Source of the DNA: Treponema succinifaciens DSM 2489
GTDB lineage: Bacteria; Spirochaetota; Spirochaetia; Treponematales; Treponemataceae
Assembly (NCBI RefSeq): GCF_000195275.1
Contig: NC_015385.1
Span: 124,001-188,000 of the forward strand
DNA: 64,000 nt
Direction: 5' to 3'
Positions 7,908-15,070 of this stretch are shown here, one piece after another. The translations under genes were made by a program, and so were the position numbers. Within the stretch, counting starts at the first letter, position 1. The number at the start of each line of letters is the position of its first letter. Below the pieces are notes generated by a model, which saw only the letters and a program-made list of their open reading frames with translations, had not been told where the DNA came from and searched no databases.

Positions 7908-7937
7908 AAAAAAATCCCCTCCAGTTTCCTAGAGGGG
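7908..7937 (-). terminator. Intrinsic terminator after ppdK
   Basis: On the minus strand a nine-pair stem (CCCCTCTAG / CTGGAGGGG, one G-U) with a four-base loop is followed by a T7 tract. It lies 36 bp past the ppdK stop. Confidence 0.88.
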
Positions 7938-7972
7938 GAAGTTAGCATTTAGCCGCTAAACATCAATGAAAA

Positions 7973-10870
7973 TTATTTCTTTGTTGTTTTTTTAGCAGGA
8001 GCCTTTTTTGCTGGTGCTTTTGCGGCCGGCTTCTTTGCTGTTGACTTTGCAGCCGGTTTTTTAGCAGGAGCCTTTTTTGCTGGTGCTTTTGTAGCTGGTT
8101 TCTTTGCTGTTGAAGTCTTTTTTTCTGCTACTGCTTTCTTTGCGGCTGGCTTTTTTGCTGGTGCCTTTGCAGCTTTTGCAGCGGCAAGAGCTTTAATAAC
8201 AGCCTGTGCTCCGGCAAGGCGTGCAGCTGGTACACGGAATGGTGAGCAAGAAACGTAGTTAAGACCAAGCTTGTAGCAAAGAGCGATTGAATCTGGGTCT
8301 CCACCATGTTCTCCACAGATTCCAAGGTGAAGATCAGATTTTACTGAGCGTCCCTTAGCTTCTGCAATTTCCATAAGAGCACCTGGTCCGTCTGGATCAA
8401 GAGTCTTGAATGGATCCTTTTCGAGAATCTTCTGGTCAAGGTAAGAATCAATGAACTTGCCATAGTCATCACGGCTGAAGCCAAATGTTGTCTGTGTAAG
8501 GTCGTTTGTACCGAATGAGAAGAAGTCAGCGTACTGTGCAATCTGATCTGCTGTGCAAGCTGCGCGTGGGAATTCAATCATAGAACCAATCTGGAACTTG
8601 AGGTTTGTTCCCTTTGTTTCGTTTACTTTTGCAATTACAGCTTCTGCCTGTGCGCGGATCTGCTTGAGTTCGTTTACAGAAGTTACGTTAGGAATCATAA
8701 TACGAACATCATGTGCAATTCCGTCCTTTTCTGCGTGCGCAGTTGCCAAAGCGATTGCTTCAACCTGCATTTCGTAGATTTCAGGATATGTAATTGCAAG
8801 ACGGCATCCACGGTGTCCAAGCATAGGGTTGTGCTCGTTAAGATCAGCGAACTTTGCCTTGATTGTTGCAACAGAAACTCCGAGCTTAGAAGCAAGTGCC
8901 TGAGCTTCAACATCTGTAGCAGCCTGAATAAACTCGTTAAGAGGCGGGTCAAGAAGACGGATTGTTACAGCGCGTCCACCCATTGCCTTAATGATTCCGT
9001 AGAAATCTCTTTCCTGAAGTGGAAGAATCTTTGCAAGGTTTTCTTTGCGGGCTTCTGTGTTTTCAGAAATAATCATCTTCTGGAACGAAGAAAGTTTTGG
9101 CTCTTCAAAGAACATGTGCTCTGTGCGGCAAAGACCAATTCCGTTTGCACCAAACTTGAATGCCTGTGGAGCTTCGTTCTGCTCTGCGTTTGCAAGAACA
9201 TCGAATCCCTTTACAGTTTTTCCGGAAGCTGTCTTGCGTACAGACTTTTCGCGGATTTCATCAGCCCAGCCAAGGAATGTTTCAAGATCGCCAGAAACTT
9301 TTGCTTCTTCTACAGGAATAAGACCTGCATAAACTTTACCAGTTGAACCGTCAATAGAAATATTGTCGCCCTTCTTGAAAGTCTTGTCGCCAATCTTTAC
9401 TGTTTCTTTGTCTACAAATACAACTGCCGCGCATCCGCAAACACAAGGAGTTCCCATACCACGTGCAACAACAGCAGCGTGTGAAGTGCGTCCGCCTGTA
9501 GATGTCAAGATTCCTTCTGCAACGTACATACCTGCAATGTCATCAGGAGATGTCTCTTTGCGAACGAGCATTACTTTCTTTCCAGCCTTGTTCCATTCAA
9601 CAGCTTCATCTGCTGTGAATACAATCTGTCCAGCTCCGGCTCCAGGAGATGCGTTAAGAGCTTCTGCGATTGGTGCTGCGGCTTTAAGAGCTTTTGGCTC
9701 AAACTGCGGGTGAAGAAGCTGGTCAAGCTGATCTGGCTTTACACGGAGAAGAGCCTGTTCTTTTGTGATGAGTTTTTCTGCAACCATGTCAACTGCCATC
9801 TTAACAGCTGCCGGTCCTGTGCGTTTTCCGTTGCGGCACTGGAGCATATAGAGGGTTCCTTCCTGAACTGTGAACTCCATATCCTGCATATCGTGATAGT
9901 GCTTTTCAAGGCGAGCGCGGATTTTGCAAAGCTGATCGTAAATCTTTGGATTTGTTTCAGCAAGCTGAGAAAGGTGCTGAGGTGTGCGGATTCCAGCAAC
10001 AACGTCTTCACCCTGTGCGTTCATAAGGTATTCACCCATGAATTCGTTAACACCAGTAGAAGGATCACGGCTGAAGCAAACACCAGTTCCTGATGTATCT
10101 CCCATGTTTCCGAATACCATTGCCATAACAGTTACGGCTGTGCCTTTGATAACTCTTTCATCAATGTTGTTGAGCTTGCGGTATGTGATAGCACGAGGAT
10201 TCATCCAAGAACCGAATACAGCTCCGATTGCTCCCCACATCTGTTTGTGTGGATCCTGCGGGAAATCTTCGCCCTTTTCTTTCTTGTACATTGCCTTGTA
10301 CTTAGAAACAATTTCCTGAAGTTCTTCTGTAGTAAGATCTGTATCCTGTGTGATTCCGCGGTGAGACTTAACTTCGTCGATTATTTCTTCGAACTTGTCA
10401 TGATCTACACCCATTGCAACGTTGCCGTACATCTGAATAAAGCGGCGGTATGCATCCCATGCGAAGCGTGGGTTCTGTGTTTTGTTTGCAAGACCAAGAA
10501 CGGAATTGTCGTTAAGACCGAGGTTGAGGATTGTGTCCATCATACCAGGCATAGATTCTGCAGCGCCTGAGCGAACTGAAACAAGAAGCGGATCTTTTGC
10601 ATCGCCGAGCTTTTTGCCCATTGATTTTTCAAGCTTTGCAAGATACTTAGCAACTTCTGCATCAAGTCCTGCCGGATACTTTTTGCCTAATTTGTAGTAT
10701 TCCTGACAAACATCAATTGAAATTGTGAATCCAGATGGAACAGGAAGGCTCAAAGGTTTCTTTGCCATCTGAGCAAGGTTTGCGCCTTTTCCACCGAGGA
10801 TTGGACGCATTGATTCATCGCCTTCTGCGTCGCCATCACCAAAGTAATAAACATATTTGGTCTTAGCCAT
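7973..10870 (-). CDS. ppdK: Pyruvate, phosphate dikinase with Lys/Ala/Pro-rich tail
   Basis: This 965-residue enzyme interconverts pyruvate + ATP + Pi and PEP + AMP + PPi, a reversible glycolytic step common in anaerobes. The ATP-grasp domain starts at VYYFGDGDAEG, with GGKGANLAQM. The swivelling phospho-His domain has GGRTSHAAVVARGMG (catalytic His). The PEP/pyruvate TIM barrel has GLCRTEHMF, the SFGTNDLTQ segment and GICGEHGGDP (active-site Cys). After the normal end of the family (about 890 residues) a 70-residue tail of APAKK/KKPAAK repeats follows, which is not part of PPDK. The ATG at 10870 is preceded by GGAGG; a start four codons upstream is less likely. Confidence 0.96.
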   Translation of the reverse strand: MAKTKYVYYFGDGDAEGDESMRPILGGKGANLAQMAKKPLSLPVPSGFTISIDVCQEYYKLGKKYPAGLDAEVAKYLAKLEKSMGKKLGDAKDPLLVSVRSGAAESMPGMMDTILNLGLNDNSVLGLANKTQNPRFAWDAYRRFIQMYGNVAMGVDHDKFEEIIDEVKSHRGITQDTDLTTEELQEIVSKYKAMYKKEKGEDFPQDPHKQMWGAIGAVFGSWMNPRAITYRKLNNIDERVIKGTAVTVMAMVFGNMGDTSGTGVCFSRDPSTGVNEFMGEYLMNAQGEDVVAGIRTPQHLSQLAETNPKIYDQLCKIRARLEKHYHDMQDMEFTVQEGTLYMLQCRNGKRTGPAAVKMAVDMVAEKLITKEQALLRVKPDQLDQLLHPQFEPKALKAAAPIAEALNASPGAGAGQIVFTADEAVEWNKAGKKVMLVRKETSPDDIAGMYVAEGILTSTGGRTSHAAVVARGMGTPCVCGCAAVVFVDKETVKIGDKTFKKGDNISIDGSTGKVYAGLIPVEEAKVSGDLETFLGWADEIREKSVRKTASGKTVKGFDVLANAEQNEAPQAFKFGANGIGLCRTEHMFFEEPKLSSFQKMIISENTEARKENLAKILPLQERDFYGIIKAMGGRAVTIRLLDPPLNEFIQAATDVEAQALASKLGVSVATIKAKFADLNEHNPMLGHRGCRLAITYPEIYEMQVEAIALATAHAEKDGIAHDVRIMIPNVTSVNELKQIRAQAEAVIAKVNETKGTNLKFQIGSMIEFPRAACTADQIAQYADFFSFGTNDLTQTTFGFSRDDYGKFIDSYLDQKILEKDPFKTLDPDGPGALMEIAEAKGRSVKSDLHLGICGEHGGDPDSIALCYKLGLNYVSCSPFRVPAARLAGAQAVIKALAAAKAAKAPAKKPAAKKAVAEKKTSTAKKPATKAPAKKAPAKKPAAKSTAKKPAAKAPAKKAPAKKTTKK
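7992..8129 (-). repeat. 69-bp imperfect tandem duplication in the ppdK tail
   Basis: TTAGCAGGAGCCTTTTTTGC recurs exactly 69 bp apart (7992 and 8061), and the similarity continues through the unit. The repeat encodes 23 residues of the Lys/Ala/Pro tail, implying in-frame expansion by tandem duplication. Confidence 0.8.
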
Positions 10871-10899
10871 TATGTCCTCCATATATATATGTGAGAAAA

Positions 10900-10928
10900 A
10901 TTATAATGGTAATTTCTTGTATCGTCAA
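10900..10928 (-). promoter_or_regulatory. Promoter of ppdK
   Basis: The minus strand reads TTGACG, 17 bp, TATAAT, a near-consensus sigma-70 promoter. It leaves a leader of about 24 nt that carries the GGAGG. Confidence 0.75.
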
Positions 10929-10991
10929 CAAATGTTTTTAATATCGGAAAGAATTGCAAATTAAAATTTGAGTTTTTTCAAAAGAAATTTC

Positions 10992-11312
10992 TTAAAGCAA
11001 ATCGCAGACTTCGTTTATATCTTTTAAAATACGGGAAGACAATTCGTCTTTTAACGAAGCTCCGTAAATTTTTAAGAAAGTGTCTTTTAAAGAATCGGGA
11101 CTTCCTCTTTCATTAAAAAGAAGTGAAACAGGAATTTCCAATGCCGCCGCAATTTTGTCTATAGTTTCCGCAGAAGGAAAACGCTCTCTCGCCTCCATGT
11201 CTCCAATATAAGATGTGCTCATGTCTATTGCTTCTGCCAGTTTTTCCTGAGTCAAACCAGCTTGCTTTCTATAATATTTCATGTTCTGAATGAAAATGCG
11301 CCTAATTCCCAT
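10992..11312 (-). CDS. XRE-family helix-turn-helix regulator
   Basis: This 106-residue protein begins with a Cro/CI-type helix-turn-helix at about residues 8-65: IQNMKYYRKQAGLTQEKLAE, then IDMSTSYIGDMEARERFPS, and IDKIAAALEIPVSLLF. The C-terminal 40 residues are a short helical region that may dimerise. It is leftward and divergent from the accessory island beginning at 11448, so it is a plausible regulator of that island, although no operator is evident. An AT-rich 135-bp gap separates the two. Confidence 0.85.
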   Translation of the reverse strand: MGIRRIFIQNMKYYRKQAGLTQEKLAEAIDMSTSYIGDMEARERFPSAETIDKIAAALEIPVSLLFNERGSPDSLKDTFLKIYGASLKDELSSRILKDINEVCDLL

Positions 11313-11377
11313 GTCATAATTTTGTATGGATTTTTACATTTTTATTATATTCTATAAAACAAATTATAGTTTATTAT

Positions 11378-11405
11378 TTGACAAATATGTTTTTTAGAAT
11401 ATAAT
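11378..11405 (+). promoter_or_regulatory. Promoter of the 11.4-13.9 kb island
   Basis: TTGACA, a 16-bp spacer and TATAAT lie 42 bp upstream of the ATG at 11448. Confidence 0.65.
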
Positions 11406-11447
11406 TTCTATTAACTAAAACACAAGAGAAATTTAAAAGACAAAAAA

Positions 11448-12002
11448 ATGACAAACAAGGAACTTATTATTTCATTTCTAAAAAAACACAATTATAATTT
11501 CTGCGATGACTGCCTAAGCTCATTAACAGGAATTTCACCGAGGCAATCTATAAACCAACTGTGTAACAAGGAACTTTACGTATTTTCAAAACACGCAAAT
11601 ATAAAATGCCACAACTGCAATAAAATAAAAATAACAAGAAGCCTAGCAAATACATTCGAAAACACAAAAATCAAAAACTGTTTAAAAAACGAAAGAAAAT
11701 TCGATTTCTTATGGAATGAAATAACAAGCACACTAAAGCCTTCTCAGCAAATTCCAAACTGAACAAAGCACAGCGGATTTTTAGAAAGCGAATTTGAAAT
11801 ATGCTCTATTACAAACAATGCTATTGAAGTTTTTACAATCAAAGACAAACATCACCGATCAATTCCAAAAACAGATTTTGAGAATATTTTTAGCAAATGG
11901 GACAAATATATCTCTGGGGAAATAAAAAGAAATGAGCTTCGAGATGAAAACAAAAATACAACATACATAATCAGCATATTAAAAATTTTTTGTAAAACTT
12001 AA
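11448..12002 (+). pseudogene. Zinc-binding accessory protein interrupted by in-frame TGA
   Basis: An ATG-led frame of 104 codons ends in TGA at 11760-11762. The same frame then continues without another stop for 79 codons to a TAA at 12000-12002, and the continuation looks like real protein (EFEICSITNNAIEVFTIKDK, DFENIFSKWDKYIS). Together they would make a 184-residue protein. The N-terminal half has a Cys pair (FCDDC), a helix-rich PRQSINQLC segment and a second pair (CHNC), resembling the zinc-containing winged-helix modules found at the front of some restriction-type proteins (from memory). The simplest view is a nonsense mutation. Weak Shine-Dalgarno; first gene of an AT-rich island. Confidence 0.7.
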
Positions 12003-12050
12003 TGTTTACTCAAAATATTTTTATAAATAAAAATCAAAGAGGTTATTAAA

Positions 12051-12740
12051 ATGAAAGCACTTTCTATTTCATTAATGGTTTTAGGATTTTTCGGTTGTTT
12101 TTACTTTTGCAATTCTTATATATTTATATTTGTTTATCCTATAACTTTACTTTTACTATTAATTCCAGCATATATTGCACAATCCAAAGGCAGGGATTTT
12201 TGGAGCTGGTTTGTATATTCATGGTTCTTTTGGGGAATAGCACTTGTTCACTCAATTGTCATGCAAGAAAACAACACCGCAAAAATACGCAATAGAGAAG
12301 CAAAAAAATGCCCATTTTGTTTTGCAACAATAGACACAAGAGCAAGTGTGTGCCAATACTGTGGAAGACAAATATACAACAATAATATCCAAAATGTAAC
12401 TGCAAGATATTTCAATATGAATGGAGATTCTGCTTCTCCTGTCGCAGATAACAATAATTATTGGAAATGCAAAAAATGTGGTTATGAAGAAAATTCAGAA
12501 ACATCTGCTTTTTGTGAGAAATGTGGCGCAATTTCCGAAAGCAAAAAATCAGTTTTAAAAAGTTTCATAGAACGTCAATTGTCAACTTCAACTTTACCAG
12601 AAATAACAAACTGTCAAAATTCATATTTCAACACTGACTCTCTTTCTTGGTTAAAAGAAATTGTTCCAAACGTAGAAGATTTCACAGATATTAATGAATA
12701 TAAAGAAAATCTAAAAACCGTTTCACAAAAATACATTTAA
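12051..12740 (+). CDS. Membrane protein with two zinc ribbons
   Basis: This 229-residue protein has two hydrophobic segments near the N-terminus (about 5-25 and 28-45) and an aromatic-rich segment (about 52-70), followed by two zinc ribbons: CPFC...CQYC (about 88-108) and CKKCGYEE...CEKCG (about 140-158). The C-terminal 70 residues are unremarkable. Similar membrane plus zinc-ribbon proteins are common and of unknown function. AGAGG precedes the ATG. It sits between two interrupted genes in the AT-rich island, probably in the same transcription unit. Confidence 0.7.
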   Translation: MKALSISLMVLGFFGCFYFCNSYIFIFVYPITLLLLLIPAYIAQSKGRDFWSWFVYSWFFWGIALVHSIVMQENNTAKIRNREAKKCPFCFATIDTRASVCQYCGRQIYNNNIQNVTARYFNMNGDSASPVADNNNYWKCKKCGYEENSETSAFCEKCGAISESKKSVLKSFIERQLSTSTLPEITNCQNSYFNTDSLSWLKEIVPNVEDFTDINEYKENLKTVSQKYI

Positions 12741-12755
12741 ACGAGGAAAATCCTT

Positions 12756-13190
12756 ATGAAGAAAACAGTTATTTTAATATTTTTTAGAAAATTATTAACA
12801 TTAGTTCTGTTGGTCGCAGGCGTATATGCAGAAGATTGCAAAGTATGCGAAATATACAAGCGTATGTTACAACACAACCCTGATGATTCCTATCAACTGC
12901 TAAACCTAAACATCGACGGAGACATCGTAGATACGCTAGAAGAGGATCACTCAGAAGGTTTAGTAACTTTTACTAAGTAAATCAAGAAATTCAGCACAGG
13001 ATATATTGTCATAAATAGCTATATAGATGCCATAATCAAGAATGGAAAGGCTATAGCAGTTATATGTCCTCATGACTATTGGATTCAAACCGCAACAATC
13101 AATAGTCCAGGAAGTGACAACGGATGCAGCACAAATGCGGAATACACTCCAGGTATCTACACATTGTATTTAGAAAAATTCACTAATTAA
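12756..13190 (+). pseudogene. Secreted protein interrupted by in-frame TAA
   Basis: The ATG-led frame encodes a Sec-type signal peptide (MKKTVILIFFRKLLTLVLLV...VYA) and about 50 mature residues before TAA at 12978-12980. The same frame resumes at once with IKKFSTGYIVINSYIDAIIK and runs to a stop at 13188-13190, ending GIYTLYLEKFTN. The joined product would be 144 residues. No family is recognised. GAGGA lies nine bases before the ATG. It starts 15 bp after the zinc-ribbon gene, and the next gene begins seven bases after its distal stop, consistent with one operon in decay. Confidence 0.65.
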
Positions 13191-13197
13191 TACTTTT

Positions 13198-13902
13198 ATG
13201 GAAACAATCCGAATTCTGCAGAACATCTATGAAGAACTCTATGTTGCAAGAAAACCTTTGGCAAATTTTCTTGAAGAGCGTTTACCGGCTTTGTCATCTC
13301 AATGGAAAAAAGAATGTATTGAAAATGTTCTAAATGAAAAGGTAAACAAAAACTTTTTCGAACTTGACATTTATTATCTGCTCCAGATTCTGTTGGACGA
13401 ACAAAACTGGCATAACTTAAAAAATCTTTTTCCGAAAGACGAATATTATTTTGAAGAAGAAAATAAGATTCTTTATAAAAAAGTAAGGCAAATAAGAAAT
13501 GAAGTTATGCATCCAAGTTTATCATCTTACACTTATGCAGATTTTTTAGAACAAGAAAAAACAATCAATTCATTTGTAAATGTTTTTTCGCAGGAAAAGA
13601 ATTTGCCGCAATTAATCCTAGAGCTTCATCAAGCTGAAAAAACAAAACTTATAAATATCATTGAAAAAAATGTTATCATACCTGAACTCTCTTGCGAATT
13701 TCTGCCAGAAAATATAATCAAAAGCATAAAAAATACAAGAACAAGACTTAATATACAAAACACTGCTCAAGGAATTATTTCTTTCTTCAACGACTCTCTT
13801 AATGCCGAACGTGGAAAAGAAATTTGCAAAGTCCTTCATAAAAATAGCCTCAAATCTTTTGAAGACATAAAATCAGAAGTCGAAAAATCCTATTACTCTT
13901 AA
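13198..13902 (+). CDS. HEPN-like protein of unknown function
   Basis: This 234-residue, mostly helical soluble protein contains VRQIRNEVMHPS at about 96-107, which matches the R-x4-H signature of HEPN domains (R-N-x3-H) within a helix-turn context like that of Swt1/HEPN proteins. HEPN proteins are often RNases or their inactive partners in defence and toxin-antitoxin systems. The remaining sequence is Glu/Lys/Asn-rich without other motifs. No Shine-Dalgarno is seen, and the ATG is seven bases past the preceding broken gene, so it may be translated by coupling or readthrough. The HEPN assignment rests on one motif and is tentative. Confidence 0.6.
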   Translation: METIRILQNIYEELYVARKPLANFLEERLPALSSQWKKECIENVLNEKVNKNFFELDIYYLLQILLDEQNWHNLKNLFPKDEYYFEEENKILYKKVRQIRNEVMHPSLSSYTYADFLEQEKTINSFVNVFSQEKNLPQLILELHQAEKTKLINIIEKNVIIPELSCEFLPENIIKSIKNTRTRLNIQNTAQGIISFFNDSLNAERGKEICKVLHKNSLKSFEDIKSEVEKSYYS

Positions 13903-14167
13903 CTGAATTTACTACGCATTAAAATCAAATACAAAAAATCCGCCAAGTTTTTCCAATCTGTACAGCAATTTCGCATACTTAATGTGAGCCAAAATTTCCC
14001 AAGTTTTACTAAACTGATTTTATTTTCTGCGTCAAAAAAATTCAAATAAAAAGGCAAATTCAACAGCAATAGCACAAATTTCCATGCAGACATAAAGTTA
14101 AACGCAGACATTCAGCCAAAAACAAGCGAAAAAGGCATTTATTCGGCAAATTGCTGATTTTTCTTAC
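13903..14167. other. Intergenic stretch with no recognised feature
   Basis: This is AT-rich sequence between the HEPN-like gene and the hsp20 promoter. I see no convincing ORF, tRNA, terminator or repeat in it. Confidence 0.6.
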
Positions 14168-14184
14168 TTGGCACGTATTCTGCT
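14168..14184 (+). promoter_or_regulatory. Sigma-54 (-24/-12) promoter of hsp20
   Basis: TTGGCACG-TATT-CTGCT matches the RpoN consensus (YTGGCACG-N4-TTGCW). GG (14170-14171) and GC (14182-14183) are separated by exactly 10 bp. Transcription would begin near 14195, about 65 bp before the hsp20 ATG. Confidence 0.8.
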
Positions 14185-14260
14185 ATATATCTAGTGTACG
14201 GCTGAAAGGCAGTACGAAAAAAAATTAAAACAATGCTGTAAAACCAGCGAGGAGATTTAT

Positions 14261-14689
14261 ATGAACGAACTTTCACTTTTAGATTCACTTTTTGGAAATG
14301 ATGGATTTGCATTGCCAAGCTACCGCGAAGCAGCTTTTGCCCCGAAAGTAGATGTTGTGCAGAAAAAAGACAGCTATGTGCTTTCTATGGATTTGCCTGG
14401 AAAAACTGAAAAAGATGTAGACATAACACTTAAAAACGATGTTCTTACAATTTCTTCTGTTGAAAACGCAAAGTCTGATTCAGGCGAAAAGAAAGAAAAG
14501 GTTGACGATGCTTACTACATTCTGCGCGAACGCACAACAAGGCACAGCCAGTTCAAACGTTCATTTACTTTGCCAAAGGACATTGATTCCAACAAAGTGA
14601 ATGCGACATTCAAAAACGGCATTCTTTCTATTGAAATCGGACGCAAGGAAGATTCCACAGAAAAGAAAATTGCAATCAAAAGCGAGTAA
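14261..14689 (+). CDS. Small heat-shock protein, Hsp20/alpha-crystallin family
   Basis: This 142-residue ATP-independent holdase has an alpha-crystallin domain at about residues 27-130: PKVDVVQKKDSYVLSMDLPG, then VDITLKNDVLTISS, and FKRSFTLPKDIDSNKVNATF ending in the conserved GILSIEIGR. The N-terminal arm is short and a Lys-rich tail ends the protein. GAGGAG precedes the ATG. The upstream region holds a canonical -24/-12 element, so expression is predicted to need sigma-54 and an enhancer-binding activator. A small-RNA candidate follows on the same strand from its own promoter. Confidence 0.95.
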   Translation: MNELSLLDSLFGNDGFALPSYREAAFAPKVDVVQKKDSYVLSMDLPGKTEKDVDITLKNDVLTISSVENAKSDSGEKKEKVDDAYYILRERTTRHSQFKRSFTLPKDIDSNKVNATFKNGILSIEIGRKEDSTEKKIAIKSE

Positions 14690-14718
14690 AAAAAATTAAA
14701 AAATTTTTTTAAAAACTG

Positions 14719-14747
14719 TTGACAAAGAAAATGCAATGATGTATATT
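14719..14747 (+). promoter_or_regulatory. Promoter of small-RNA candidate 1
   Basis: TTGACA, 17 bp, TATATT: near-consensus, located 30 bp past the hsp20 stop. Confidence 0.75.
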
Positions 14748-14753
14748 CTAATC

Positions 14754-14836
14754 AGCTTATAAAGCTGATAAAACTCTCTCCTTTAGTTCACGAAAGTGAA
14801 CGGCAGAACCCCGGGCAACCGGGGTTCTGTTCATTT
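14754..14836 (+). ncRNA. Small-RNA candidate 1 (three hairpins)
   Basis: A strong promoter leads into about 80 bp with no ORF but three perfect hairpins. ATCAGCTT/AAGCTGAT has a 3-nt loop (14751-14769). GTTCAC-GAAA-GTGAAC has a GNRA loop (14786-14801). CAGAACCCCGG-GCAA-CCGGGGTTCTG (14804-14829) is an 11-bp GNRA stem followed by a short T-rich stretch and is a plausible terminator. Between hairpins 1 and 2 lies the unpaired CTCTCTCCTTTAG, complementary to a Shine-Dalgarno sequence. No known RNA family is recognised. It could alternatively be a terminated leader, but no gene follows on this strand. Confidence 0.6.
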
Positions 14837-14892
14837 AAAAACATTAATTTTATTACTGATTCCAACTATCTGTCATAAAAAGATTATAAGAT

Positions 14893-15028
14893 CGAATGTC
14901 GAGTTTTAGGATTTCTTGAAATTTCTAGTCATTATCGTGCTTGACCCTGCGATGTTTGCACGGAAATGACAGCCTTTTTAGCATAGGAATAATTGTTTAG
15001 CAGCTGTTTTATTAAAACTCGACATTCG
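14893..15028. repeat. 136-bp palindromic element with 16-bp perfect ends
   Basis: CGAATGTCGAGTTTTA at 14893-14908 is exactly inverted at 15013-15028. Inside lies GTCATTATCGTGCTTGACCC ... GCACGGAAATGACAG, itself palindromic in part. Related pieces occur at about 2990-3015 (ATATCGAGTTCTGATAAAAA) and 36782-36872 (TGTCATCTTTGCTCTTGACC ... GGCAATGACAG). No target duplication is clear. It appears to be an interspersed palindromic repeat in the intergenic space before the leftward Omp85-like gene. Confidence 0.6.
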
Positions 15029-15070
15029 TCCTTTATGGCAAAATATATTTTTTCAGTTTTTATAAAAAAA

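Noticed and set aside
8711-9346. Long open frames on the plus strand opposite ppdK
   Set aside because: They are antisense shadows created by the codon bias of an unmistakable PPDK gene; they are Cys/Ser-rich and without any motif.
11760-11762. TGA as a selenocysteine codon
   Set aside because: No stable stem-loop of bacterial SECIS type is apparent directly after it, and no redox motif surrounds the position. A nonsense mutation is simpler.
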